A stretch of 64,000 nt of DNA, from positions 26,412,001-26,476,000 of the forward strand of contig OX637293.1 of NCBI GenBank assembly GCA_951799445.1, read 5' to 3'. Positions 25,416 through 37,170 of the stretch are shown here, in pieces. Position numbers and translations under genes: made by a program. Every line of letters begins with the position of its first letter. Positions within the stretch are counted from its first letter, which is position 1. Under the pieces are notes generated by a model. That model did no database searches and was not told where the DNA came from. It saw nothing but the letters and a program-made list of their open reading frames with translations. The DNA is from Pseudisothecium myosuroides. Taxonomy: Eukaryota; Streptophyta; Bryopsida; Hypnales; Lembophyllaceae.

Positions 25416-26126
25416 ACAATTCAAATGCGTTTATGTGCAAGTATTATTTTTTGCCCGCAAATGACCAACTAACCTCCAATCACTTATTGGCTACAATCAC
25501 AACATTTAACCTTGAGAGGAATAAAGTAATTGGAATTTAACCCCTTGAGGCCTATGAGGACACATTGTGTCCTCGAAGAAATGGTCCATGCTGTGGGTTG
25601 AAGATTGGAGCCTGAATTAGCAGAAGATGTATATTACAAAGTTGTCCTATCACACACAAGCTATGTACATGCACAATTTGATTTTTGAAAAAAATGCCAT
25701 GCTAATTTTATACAAATTTGCAATGCCACAGACATCGGGCATGCAAGGGGCCTCAGGCCGGGTTTGAAGGTCCCTGACCCGGTGCACATGGATGGGACGG
25801 GTACAACAGTCGCGGGTTGGGGACCTACTTCAGGGGTTGGCGGGTTGCACGCGAAAGCCGTCGTCAGGGGCGTAGCCTCGTCTGTGTCACCTTCAGCTAG
25901 CTTGCCTCCTGCTTGAATTACAAAATGCTTTGCTGCTCTTCTGTCTTGGATTCCTTGCTCCACTCTCCAGCAAATCATTAGAATTGTTGCTTGTCCTTCT
26001 CAAGTAGGGTTCAGGAAATGAATGTCGCAAGTGCTTTGCAATTTTCTGTTTTGGAAGCATGGGTTTGAGGTATGCAGGCACGTCCAAGGGCTGCGAGAAG
26101 TGCGTTTTGTGCTGAATGCGGCAATG

Positions 26127-26480
26127 GAGCTATCACGGGAGCCACCGGTACCACCAGCGCGTTTTGGAATTGAAGCAAGTATAATTGAGGCCTGGGTGAG
26201 AACTCAAACTCAGAATTTCCTGACCATTGCTCAAATATTGGGGTGCCTCACTAAGGATTTCCTTAGAAGTTTGCCGACGAAGCAAGGTAGTCGCAAGCTT
26301 CCTCGTGATCCCTTGCCAAGAGAGTGGAGACACAAATTCTATCGCTCCGTGGCAAGATTTCTTGGTTGGTGTGATCAGCAACAATTCCCGGAGGAGATTT
26401 TGACTGTAGTGAGGGAGAAACTCTGGCCCGAAATTAGGGTTTCCAGACATGGTGAGGGCAATCGGCAAATTGACTATTAG
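26127..26480 (+). CDS. ORF upstream of the piggyBac transposase, function unknown
   Basis: A frame of 117 codons from the ATG at 26127 (open further upstream to 26022). It encodes a basic, helix-prone protein with stretches such as IIEAWVRTQTQNFLTIAQIL and RSVARFLGWCDQQQFPEEIL. It overlaps the start of the next frame (26449) by about 30 bp in another frame. It may be an accessory ORF or the first exon of a spliced transposase; an ATG-GTGAGG donor-like site lies near 26449-26456. No family was recognised. Confidence 0.35.
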   Translation, partial: ELSREPPVPPARFGIEASIIEAWVRTQTQNFLTIAQILGCLTKDFLRSLPTKQGSRKLPRDPLPREWRHKFYRSVARFLGWCDQQQFPEEILTVVREKLWPEIRVSRHGEGNRQIDY

Positions 26481-29409
26481 GTTGCCGGTGGCAACACGAA
26501 GAGTCCGTAGGTTGGCAACAATCGGCGAATCTGCCGTCTCTTCGGAGAGACAATTGCCAGCAGCTTTCGAGGGACCCCATTCCCCTCACTCGGATTGGGA
26601 GGTGGGGTCACCAGACCACTTGGCGTTGAAGAAGCGGAAGGGGCGAGTGCTCAGGGGGAAGAAGGGGAGGGCTCCAGCAAGCGCCCTCGAAAATGCTCTC
26701 CGACCCTCTAACGGTGGCCCGGCCAACAGTCAGGCTGCTACGAGAGGCGCCCAAGCATGATGGCGAGTTACCCGAGCTGCTGGCAGGCAGAGGAGACAGG
26801 GGAAACAGTGTGTGGTGAGGGCAGAGGCGGATACCCCGCCACGCTCGCCACCCACGACGCCACAAAATTGGGCAAATCCAGAGGTGGACATTGTTGAACG
26901 CACACCACCTGCAATTTGCAAACGAGCGTGGCAACGAGGTCTTCAATTCGATGAAGGACCTTCAGCCGCAAGGGGGAGCACTTCTGATGGGGGTGCGTTG
27001 ATGAGAGGACCTGCTGCACCGATGGGAGGTTTTGTGGAGGAATGCCGTCCCGTGACGAGGACCAAGATCCCAAACCACTGGGACTTGTATCCCCCAAGGC
27101 AGTTTCCGTGTCAAGTTTTTGTGCCAGCCTCGAAATTGGTCGGAGTGCCTCCAAAGTGGGCTCATATGGACCGCTTCTTGGCCTCTATCTACTCCATGTT
27201 TACAAACACTACCGCCGAGGAAGAAATCTATCTCGTGAAATTCTTTGGCACAACCGGCTTCGTGGACATTTGTGCGGCAGATTGCATTGACCTCAGCATC
27301 CGCATGGCGTTGGCTAAGTACCACGGCATTCCGCCTCTACTCGAAGGTGATACTCTGGTTTGCAACAGAGACCCTGTGCACAATTCTAGGAGCAACAGTG
27401 ACCGCGGGGCGGATGCAGACAACGGTAGTGATGCATTCTCTGAGGACTTCTTGGCAAAATGCGGCATTTATCCAGGCGAGCGGTTGTACAAGCCAAAGAC
27501 TGTTGGTACTGCGTTGAGCGTTCACGAGAGCCAAGACATTCCACCAAGCCTAGCGGCAGGTACGTGTCTTTCTAGGCTCATTAGCACTGTTCCTACTTCC
27601 AAGAGTCGCGGTGGTATGTTTGAATTTTCCAGCCCTGTTAGGGCAATTTTCGAAGCTGAAGACCTCTCCGCTGAGTCCGACGGTAGTGACTGGCAAGCAA
27701 TTTTCAGAGACTTCCCCGAAGCCGATCCGTATAGTTCTGATAGTGAATCAATGAACTCAATAGAAGCACTGGTTCAATTGCTTGGAGAGATAGGAGTGTA
27801 CTCACAGAGCATAGAAAATCTACCTCTTGAGGAAAGGTTTGCTGATTATCAGTGGGAGAGTTAGCAGTGGACCTTTAGAGGTTCCCGAGACACCTTTAGT
27901 GGACCAAAACCGGGCCCAACTACTTTCTACAGTAGAAGGACCCCTGCTGTCCATTCTTTTTTTTCTCTCTTCTGGCCTAAAGCAACTTTGGATGAAATAG
28001 TGACTCAGACAAATGCATATGCGAGTCAGCCTGTTCATAGTGATCACATGGGAGAGCAAGCAGTAAGGTGAATGGGGGACCCAAGTGGAAAAAATTAATG
28101 GTGAAGTCCCTAAAAGCCTGGTTAGGTATTGTTGTGTATATGGGCTTGAAGAGTGAGCCTACCCTGAAAGATTACTAGTCGGACGATTCCTTCTTCGAGT
28201 GCCCTGTAGTACGCAATGTCATGTCGAGAGATCGATTCTTCAGTATCCTTAGGAATATCCATTTGGTAGATAACAGCAAGTTGTGTACTGATAGGGTTCA
28301 CCCCAAATTTGACAAGCTTAAGAAAGTACGCTGGCTAGTGGACTCTTTCATGGGGCTCTGCAAGAAATTGCTAAATCCAGAAAAGTTTCTCACTGTAGAT
28401 GAAATAATGATAGCATACAAGGGGCGGTACTGTAGTTTCCAGCAATACATGATGAACAAGCCCGTGAAATATGGTATAAAAGTGTATGCTACTGCTTGCA
28501 GTCAGACCCAATACGTTTGGAACTTCGAGGTATACCTCGGTGCACCCGCAGAGCCAACGAAGAGCGATTATTTGGTGGGTGCCCAAGTGGTGCTCCGCCT
28601 CACTGATGAGCTATCCTAACGTGGTCACTATATAGTCATTGATAATTTTTTCACAGGGGTCCAATTGTTTGATACTTTGTTGAACAAGGATTTTTTTGCA
28701 ATTGGGACTTGCAAAAGTAACGCAAAGTTTTTCCCTAAGAGCTTGATGGGACATCACAAAAACGATAGAAAAAGTCGGGGTAGCGTTTTTTAGAAAATGT
28801 ATAGTGGGCAACAGATGGCTGCTGTTTGTTGGTTTGATTCCCAAGTAGTTCACTTCTTGAGCACGCACAGCAGTCCCCTCCCAATCAACTGCTTCACTCA
28901 GCGGTTGATTTCAGGTCGCCATGTAGTATTGCCAACTTGTCCAATGATCCTAGAGTATGTGACCCGTATGAGAGGCATGGACGTTGTTGACCAAAAGTGT
29001 GCCAATTATACTTGTCAGATCCGTAGTAACAAATGGTGGCACCGTCTACTGCTTTTCATCGTGGATAGTTACTAGCCTTGGCAACTCATATGTTCTGTAT
29101 GAGTTGGACAGTACCCACAAAGGTGCGCGACCCATGTTGAGGAAGGCATATCACCAGTTGGTAGCAGAGTGGCTAATTGCAAGTTCAGTGAAGGTGGGAC
29201 AAATAGTGTATAAGGGATTTTCCCTGTGCAAAGGATTGCATTACAGTATGCGCCATCTAGAGCGAAAACGATGCAAGTGTCGCATTTGTGGTAGGAAGCA
29301 GATTAGGATTTGCAAAGGGTGTGGGTGGAAGTACATATGTGAAGGTGAGTGCTTTGTCAAGGCCCACAACCGAGCTAAATGGGCTGCACGCATTCTAAGG
29401 AAGTGGTAG
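26449..29409 (+). pseudogene. piggyBac transposase pseudogene
   Basis: The 26449-28070 frame holds a long low-complexity, acidic N-terminal extension. In the same frame after a TAG at 27862 it reads into DTFSGPKPGP and FFSLFWPKATLDEIVTQTNA, typical of the start of the piggyBac DDE domain. After a TGA near 28069 and a frameshift near 28090, the next frame gives the core: FFSILRNIHLVDN, LTVDEIMIAYKGR (first Asp), HYIVIDNFFTGVQLF (second Asp) and RGMDVVDQ (third Asp). TAG at 28176 replaces the Trp of the usual DYW motif, with further stops at 28617 and 28791. A frameshift near 29070 leads into SLGNSYVLYEL and a Cys-rich tail (CKCRICGRKQIRICKGCGWK) like the family's C-terminal zinc-binding domain. 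Some breaks could be unspliced introns, but not all. Confidence 0.88.
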
Positions 29410-29650
29410 ATTATGGCTGCCCTTTTTTGCAGGCACTCCTAAAGCCAAGCAGTCGGATTGCAAGGGAGGCAAATGTCTCGGCGGTGAACCTTGCGGGAAG
29501 GACCACGTGCACTTTACCCCTGTAGATACACTGGCCGTGTCTTGGCTCCATGGCTGCACACCTGCATGGGATATCGCTGGTTGTATTGAGCTTCCGTCCA
29601 TGTATCTTGTTGCAGAATTTTGCAGTGACAGCGTTAGTATTTGGTTGTTG

Positions 29651-29842
29651 TACACTGAATAGGGGTATTAAGGGGACCAAAAAATTAAAGGGATTTATCT
29701 TGGAAAACTGTAGATGTTTGAAACATGATATACTATCCCCGGACACTTCAATAACTATTGATGTACAGAAAAGGTAGATATTTATACAGTGTGAAATGTC
29801 AATTAATTAGTATGGGTCCCCTTAATACCCCTATTCAGTGTA
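29651..29842. mobile_element. 192-bp mariner-type MITE nested in the piggyBac element
   Basis: Inverted repeats of about 28 bp: TACACTGAATAGGGGTATTA at the left, and TAATACCCCTATTCAGTGTA at the right end. TA at both outer ends fits a TA target duplication. It lies just downstream of the transposase frame. Confidence 0.75.
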
Positions 29843-29937
29843 GAAGTTTTGTTTTGTAAAGGCTGCACTCTCAGATGTTGTACCTCCTTCTTTTATGCAA
29901 TATACAGGCATGGCTATTTTCAATTGTCTGAAGCGAT

Positions 29938-31012
29938 GTGCAAGTCTGTGTTTGCTACGAAATCCAAATGGCTACGTTTCTTTGTGATTTGGTAGTGAAC
30001 ATGCGGGGCCTATGGGGCTGCCGAAATGGTCCCTGCTGTATGTCAAACCGGTTCCCAAATTCTTCGGCAAACAACAGTCTTCATTTGTCTCGTCCAACAA
30101 TGTGTTGCAATCGAGTGCCTCCGATGCTCTCTGACCCTCTGCACATCCCCTTTGTGGACTTCCCTTGCTCAGCAGTTGGTCGTTTGGGTGCCTGCACCCT
30201 TCCTGCGGCAGCATCGGAATCTCGTCATTCACAGCGATATGCATACGTCCGTGGTCTGTTGATGTACATGCACGCAGATCTGTTCCCGCCGTGGACGCAG
30301 ATCCGTTCCCCGTCCGGAACACCTCGTTCCCGCACTAAGTTCCACGGGCTAAATCACCCTAGACCTAAGTAGACGCTGGGGCAATATCTAGGCAGTCGCT
30401 GGCTTCGTCGGGCTTGCGTCACAAATCCCAACATCCGGACACTTTACACCGGTCACTACTTCAAAGAAGGATCCTGACCAATCCCCAATTTGTTTTTTTT
30501 TTGTTTTTTTTCCCACTACAAGTTGAAGGAGATGCTGAGTGACAGTATGACCGAAGGATCTCTTGTGAGTCGGAAATGAGAATTTTGTAAAAAATTCCGA
30601 ATTTCAGGGCTACAATTATTGCCCCCCTGAGACCCCCCGTTTTGAAGACGTCCTCCTCACTCTCGGAGGCTCAGATGTCCATTTTATTTTCATGAGGATG
30701 CGAAGCATGTGTGCACCTACTTCCTCACCCCAAAAAATATCAATTTAGTCACTTTTGCTATTTTTGGCAATTTTTTGAAGTTATTGAGTTCGAGAAAATG
30801 AGAAGGACCACGCAGAAAGCCAATTTCACAATCTCATTATAATATGTGCATCCACCGTTTCAAATAATTTGCAAATTTCTGGGAGGGACGTACACCATGC
30901 ATACTCCACATCTATATGGTTAATCCACTCATTTCCACCTCTTGATTCCTCCGATGCAGCTTGAATCATGAGACTGCTTTGTAAGCTCCTGAGACGATGA
31001 AACTAGCTTAGT
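29938..31012 (+). other. Right non-coding part of the piggyBac element
   Basis: A frame of 144 codons (29938-30372) has no recognised features. A short direct repeat, ACGCAGATCYGTTCCC, occurs twice near 30273-30310. Nothing else was seen before the right terminal repeat. Confidence 0.4.
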
Positions 31013-31062
31013 CCTCAAGGGGTTAAGGGGTCAAAATCCTTCTACTATAGCTTCCTCCAATC

Positions 31063-31991
31063 TTAACCCCTAAAGTACCAAAGTCCCCTTGGGGGATACT
31101 TGGGATTTTGGGAAGGCCCGTGTGACCTCAAATTTTGACTTGATTTTTTGAAAATTTTATTGAAGATAGGGAATCACATTAGCTTTCTAAAAATATAATT
31201 TTTTTTTCCATCGGTGCCTGGGAGCAAAAGTTATGCCATCCAAAGTCAAAAAAACAGTTCGCTGGGCAGAAAAAAAAACTTAAAAAAATTTAAATTTAAA
31301 ATTTAAAATTTTTTTTCTCAAAAATCATGTTTTTATCTACATTTGAAGCTTTGATTCATTCTATTTGAACTCAGAATGAGAAAGTTATGGAAAATCTTGT
31401 TTTTCGGGCAATCTAAGCATCTTTGTCAAAAAACAACTTATAGAATTCATTTTTGAATGCAATTTTAAAAAAAAAAAATCAATTTTTTTTTGACAAGGTT
31501 AAGTTTGTTTGCAAGAACAATCCCACCATTGGGATTATGGTATTTTTATTCCACCTAAGAGATATTAACAATTTAGTGTTTTGTTCAATTTTGGACCTAC
31601 CTCTACTTAACAATTTTTTTATATGTGAAAATCAAGTTTTGACATTCTGAAATTTTTTTCCTCTGACTCTCAACTCAATGTTCAACATAAAAAAAATTTA
31701 ACTCTATAGTGTGTAATGCAAAAAAATCCACAAATGGCCGTCAAAGTCATCTGAAATTGCAGGCCACAGTTCAAAAAAACTTCTTTTTCCAACTTCAAAT
31801 GCTAATATCTTCCAATCCGTACGATCAAACTTCATGAAAATTTTACCACATGATCTGAGACAAGTGAAGTACAAGATCTTACGGTTAGATTCTAAAAAAA
31901 AGATTTTTTTGATTTCTTGAGTGATCGCAACAAAAATGACAGTTTTCAGTGGTTTCGGAGCCAGAAAATGCCTTGGTATTTTACGGGTTAT
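31063..31991 (-). mobile_element. TTAA-flanked non-autonomous element F
   Basis: Starts TTAA-CCCCTAAAGTACCAAAG and ends TTGGTATTTTACGGG-TTAT (target and terminus each mutated once). It is an inverted copy of element D with the same internal landmarks, such as CAATCCGTACGATCAAACTT and AAGATCTTACGGTTAGATT. It lies 36 bp right of the piggyBac element. Confidence 0.85.
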
Positions 31992-32040
31992 CTCTCAAGA
32001 CCAAGATATCAATACTGTGAATATATGTGCCCGCGAGGAG

Positions 32041-33000
32041 TTAACCCCTCACCGCCCAAGGGGCCCAAAAGTGTCCTCACATAGTTTTAAGTCCAATTCA
32101 AAGTATTGTAACTTTTGCATCTAATGTCCAAATTCAATAAAACTTGTTGAGAAATTTGCGCCTTTTCTTCTAGTTTGTGTGGTAAAATTTTCAGACCAAT
32201 ACAATAGGTAATGATTTTTTGGAAGCCAATCGAAGTTCACAGGTTCAATTTGATTCACCAAAGTGCAATTCATGGCTGCAACTTCGGGGGCTTGTATCTC
32301 CTTCATCTATTGTTTGATTTCAATAAAATTTGTTGTGTTATGTTCCCCTCAAAGTCTAGTTATTGTGGTAAAATTTTCACGTCAATCCAAGTTGTTTTGA
32401 ATGTTTGGGAGCAATTCGAAATTCAAAATCCCGACATTCTTGGACTACAGTGAACTTCGGCGGCTTGTATCTTCTTCATACAGTGTCCGTTTCCAATATT
32501 TTTTTTGAGAAAGTTGCGCATACTAGTCTAGTTTGTGTGGCTAAAATTTCATATCAATCCAAGAAGTTATGAATGACTGAGAAGCATTTTAGTAGAAGGA
32601 GGTACAGCCTCGTCTGTATTTTCTGCAACTTTTCTTGCCTATTTTTTGACATTTGCAAGCTATTTTGCAAGCACATTGAATCAATTGAATGATATTTTTT
32701 TTCATCAATGTGTTTGTGTGCTGGTTTTTGAATCACTTTGTTGTTTAAAGTTTTTTCATTTGATTAGGTTTAGAAATCAAATTTCGCCTCTAAATGTGTT
32801 TTTAGGAAAATTTCAGCATCCTTTTTCAACACTAAAACATTATAATCTCGCAATCTATCCGGTCAAATGACTTCAAATTTGATACTCATCATTTAAAACA
32901 TGTACACTACAAGATTGTACGGTTAAGATCTCTATAGCTTAGTGACATTTAGATCTATATCACTTCAAAAGCAGTGATGTTTTTGAACCCAAAACGGCCT
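32041..33000 (+). mobile_element. TTAA element G built of three diverged ~120-bp modules
   Basis: Begins TTAA-CCCCTCACCGCCCAAGG. Three successive modules (about 32100-32220, 32280-32400 and 32450-32575) share a layout: GTAACTTTTG- or AACTTCGG-like start, then TTCAATAAAAYTTGTTG, CTAGTTTGTGTGGTAAAATTT and TCAATCCAAG. The right end has CGTACAATCTTG and GGTTTTGAACCC-like remnants of the family's opposite terminus, ending about AAACGGCCTTGGGC. The right TTAA is not preserved. The GAPN gene starts 330 bp further on. Confidence 0.7.
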
Positions 33001-33006
33001 TGGGCA

Positions 33007-33327
33007 ACTCTTCATCCTCAACCAAACTCAAGTCATGGAAGATCAAAGGCCACACCATGTCTTCCGAGTGTCACGTTTCAAGCCATTGCCTTTGCCTGCT
33101 TGGAATCCATGTGCCCTAGTCTGCAAGGCAAAGTCATGAACCCTAATCGACCAGATGCAGCAGCTTCGCATCTCTTGGCAGAATCTTACCGGCACATTTC
33201 TCAGATGCCAGCAGACTCTCCAGGTAGGAATTTGGATCCCATTCAAATTGAAAGGGGGCAGAAATCAGGTCAGGGGGCATTAGGGCAGGGGGTGCTCCTG
33301 CAGGGTGCATGAGGGATATGCTGCAAC
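33007..33327 (+). promoter_or_regulatory. Probable GAPN 5' leader/promoter
   Basis: A GC-richer stretch between element G and the GAPN start codon. It contains upstream ATGs and a donor-like CTCCAG-GTAGGA near 33226. An open frame runs through it but shows no domain. Most simply it is 5' UTR and core promoter. Confidence 0.35.
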
Positions 33328-36300
33328 ATGGCTGGATTTTTCAAGGAAATCCTTGCTAGTAATGGAGCGTTCAAGTTTTACACCAATGGCCAGTGGAAGG
33401 AGTCTGACTCAGGAGTTTGCGTGGACATCATCAATCCCTTCACATTACTGAAGAAATACAAGATTCAAGGTACCGTGTGGCTTATTCTCCTATACTCTCG
33501 ATTGTCTTCGTTTTTGAATTCGAAGTTTATGTCACTGCAGTTTTCAATCAGCAGTACACAACATGTACACCAACCGCATGAGTCAAAACATGGACATGAA
33601 TGTGCAGCGTGTACTCCTGAAGAAGTGAACAAGTGCGTGGACCAAGCTAAGGCAGCGCAGAAACAGTGGGCTCAAGTTCCGCTGTGGAAACGAGCCGAAG
33701 CACTTCACAGGTTTGCCAAGATTTTAAGGGACCAGAAAGATCCAATTGCTCGATGCCTCACAAACGAAGTGGGGAAGTGCTTCAAGGATGCTGTAGTGGA
33801 GGTGATCAATCCTAACCCTAATTCGAGACCCTTATCGTTTTGATCGGTCCAGTGATAATGACGCCAGCAGCTTTTGTGATTCACACTGCTCCCGAAGACA
33901 TTTGAATTGCGAATGGCGAATTTGTGTGTTCAGGTGGTGCGTTCCGCTGATCTTGTATCTTATGCAGCAGAGGAAGGAATTAGGATTCTATCTCAAGGCA
34001 GATTCTGTGTGTCAGATTGCTTTCCAGGGAACGGGAGGAATAAGTTATGCCTTGCTTCCAAGGTAATTGCGACTCTTGATGTCACGAAATGTCGAGTAGC
34101 AACTGATTTCACAGATTGCAGAATCGAGATACCATGCCTCAACTATATTGCTTGATTAAACGCTCTGCTATTGGGTAAATACTACAGATTCCTCTGGGTG
34201 TCATCCTCGCAATTCCTCCGTTTAATTATCCCGTAAACCTGACTGTATCCAAGATTTCTCCAGCCCTGGTCGCAGGAAACTCGGTCGTGCTGAAGCCTCC
34301 CACTCAGGTTTACCACTGGAACTCTTACAATAAGCAAGGCTTGAAGTACCTATGATTACAAGCAATTAGGGTTTTATAGTTCGTCTGTCCATTATTGAGC
34401 CTCTAAGCGCAAGTTTATGGATGTCAGTGCCATTAATTCAGAACTGAGAGTTTACAAGTCTGAATATTTCTTTTCAGTTTGAGATAAGAGACATGACATG
34501 AATCAATGAGAATAGTGGAAACCATGTGATTTTAGATTATGGTTTTCCTGGTGTATACAAGCGTTGGATACCTGTTATCACGATTCCCTCACGTATTGAA
34601 GATCTTCACCGTAGTACATCATTGGGCTCATGGAAGCTCAAGTTAGAAGCATTTCGTTTCGAATCCTTATTTTGCGGTTTGCCAGTCTGGTATTTACAGC
34701 ACTTGACGGTTCATTGACAATCCAGGGAGCAGTCTCTTGTTTGCACATGATGCACTGTCTACACGAGGCTGGTTTTCCGAAAGGCCTCCTTTGTGCTGTA
34801 ACGGGAAGAGGCTCAGAGATAGGAGACTTGCTCACCACGCACCCCAAAATTAATTGCATAAGGTGAGCTGTGGTACTCCGTACGAAACTCCCAAATGGAG
34901 TGTAAAAGCTTCAAGAGGGGATTCTATTTGAAGGGACCTGGCCAGAGATGACTTGTTATGACCTTTTGCTATGAATATAGTTTTACAGGAGGTGACACTG
35001 GCATTGCCATCTCCAAGAAGGCTGGCATGATTCCGCTTCAAATGGAGCTTGGAGGCAAAGATGTCTGTCTCGTGCTTGAGGATGCAGACTTGGAGCTTGC
35101 TGCCACTCACATAATCAAGGGTGGCTTCTCCTATAGGTATCCTAAGGTCATGGAAACCGTCATTGAGGACCTTGAAAACACTGCTGTCTTTGAATTGGAG
35201 GTGGTTCTTTGACTTGAAAAGAACCTGCTGATGCTGTATTACAGTTGGAATGTTCCAGTGGACAAAGATGCACTGCAGTGAAGGTAGTCTGCGTGATGGA
35301 GAAGGTGGCAGATGACTTGGTGAAGAAAGTTATTGACAAAATGGGCAAGTTGACAGTTGGTTTTCCGGATGCCGACTGTGATATCACGCCAGTCATCAGC
35401 ACAGTATCAGCTGAGTTCATTGAAGGCCTTGCTATGGATGCGAAGGAGAAGGGCGCTAGGTTCCATCAGGTGAGGTTCGAACACCATGCGAGAAATGCAA
35501 ACAGTTTGTTGAGCATAGTCAATAAATTTCTCAACTGGGGCTGGTGTCCGACGAACTTTGATCAGAAGTATTTACGATCCAGGAATGGAAAAGGGAGGGT
35601 AACTTGATTTGGCCGCTTCTTATTGACAATGTCACAACTGATATGAGAATCGCTTGGCAAGAGCCCTTTGGACCCGTTATCCCTGTCATACGCATCAAGA
35701 CTCCAGAAGAAGGCATCGCCCATTGCAACGCAAGCAAATTGGCACTTCAGGTACTAACCTCCTTTCAATTGTTTAGCGATATAAGTTAGAAGATCAGCAC
35801 ATCTGGAACATCCCCTTGCTGATTTCTAGTTTTAAGTCCTCTTGACAACAGCAACCAACTGGGTTTTTTTGGATCTTGCCCTTTTGTGAGGGACATTGCA
35901 TCGCAGTCCAAAACGACCTCGAATTATTTACAATCCCGTTCATACAGCAGAGTAATATGTTGTCATGATATTTGTTTCTAGGATTTATTCATTCATCGAG
36001 AGAGCATAGGATTATTTTAAGATAAAATTTGGCGCTTACCTGGTTGGGCTCAAAACTCCGCATAACTCACCTGGGCACTTGGAGTTCAGGGTTGCATCTT
36101 CACCAAGAGCATTGACAAGGCTATCCTGATGAGTGATGAAATGGAGTCCGGAACCATCCAAATAAACGCTGCACCTGCACGAGGACCAGATCATTTTCCT
36201 TTCCAGGTTTGAACTTTATCAAAAGCCATCTCATCATGCGTTGAGAAATGCCTTCAGTCGCTGATAATTTTTTTGCATGTTTTCATCACGAACACAGGGT

Positions 36301-36411
36301 CTGCGTGATAGTGGCATTGGCTCTCAAGGAATCACCAACACTATCAACATGATGACCAAGACCAAAAGTACTGTCATCAACTTGCCTCAAGAATCCTACA
36401 GCATGGGCTAG
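33328..36411 (+). CDS. GAPN: NADP-dependent non-phosphorylating glyceraldehyde-3-phosphate dehydrogenase
   Basis: Cytosolic ALDH11-family enzyme that oxidises glyceraldehyde 3-phosphate to 3-phosphoglycerate, making NADPH and bypassing the phosphorylating glycolytic step. Ten exons join in frame: 33328-33469, 33608-33801, 33934-34062, 34188-34307, 34726-34862, 34981-35136, 35259-35469, 35583-35750, 36090-36206 and 36298-36411. The product is 495 residues, the usual plant GAPN length. The start MAGFFKEIL fits the family. Key motifs are intact: [44 protein letters not shown], the general-base glutamate in MELGGKD, the catalytic cysteine in [11 protein letters not shown], and EPFGPV. The C-terminus is LPQESYSMG. 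No transit peptide is present. All introns are GT-AG and under 420 bp. There is no sign of decay. Confidence 0.96.
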
Positions 36412-37170
36412 ACCTCTTTGCATTGCACCATATCTTGGAAAAATACAACACTATAGTCAAACTATAATATGAAAAAAACAAAGTTTTGGCAATTATACAT
36501 GTACCACACAACTGTGCTAATGGATCTTGTCTGCCACTAATAACCTGTTTTGTACGGTATCACTGAACATGCTAGAAACATGTGAGAATTGGTACAGTTT
36601 CGAAATCTACACATCTGAGTACAAGGCAAATACGGAAATCATGAAACGTTCTTTGCTCCATTTCATGATGATGAGCAAAGAACCTGCCACCAGTGAAGTT
36701 TGAAGACCTGCCTAAATAATGCAGTAAGGTCTGAGCATCAGAATTGCCACTTACTGCAATCATGCAAAAACTAACAGGAATTTTGAGAAAGGATGAATAT
36801 GTGCTCCTTTGAGAATGGAAGAGGAACTTTTGCCATTAGCACCCCTCGCAAAAAACCATAGCCGTTGAGGGCGTTCCAAACAAAAATGTGCCTTCCCCTT
36901 TAGGGCAGTCGATCTGAATAATTTGGAAATACGGGATACGGGATACAGATATATAAATACATAGTACAGAATATGGATATAGATATACAATACATGGTAC
37001 AAAATACAAATATGGACATACGGACATACAAATATATATAATACGGAATATGGATACAATCATAAGGAATACGTCATATATCCCATATTGATTGCAGGTG
37101 AGACTACTTCTGAAAAATATAAGAGTATAGGGTGGGGTGGAGGTAATTAAACACGCACAATTGATAAAGT
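36412..37170. other. GAPN 3' flank with a degenerate ATAYGG repeat
   Basis: Begins with the likely GAPN 3' UTR. From about 36925 to 37080 the DNA is a loose array of ATACGG/ATATGG hexamer variants. Nothing else was seen. Confidence 0.5.

Larger units (their letters stand above)
25537..31026 (+). mobile_element. piggyBac transposon, 5.5 kb, defective
   Basis: Flanked by TTAA at 25537-25540 and 31023-31026. The left terminus is CCCCTTGAGG and the right terminus CCTCAAGGGG, a perfect 10-bp inverted repeat. Just inside the left end is a near-perfect hairpin, GAGGACACA-T-TGTGTCCTC (25556-25574). TTAA target sites, short TIRs starting CCC and subterminal palindromes are hallmarks of the piggyBac superfamily, and the interior carries a piggyBac transposase. 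GC content is higher than in the flanks. The transposase is broken by stops and at least two frameshifts, so the copy should be immobile on its own. Confidence 0.92.

Noticed and set aside
26608..27467. Several minus-strand frames opposite the piggyBac N-terminal region
   Set aside because: Shadows of a GC-rich coding strand; no domain and no splice support.
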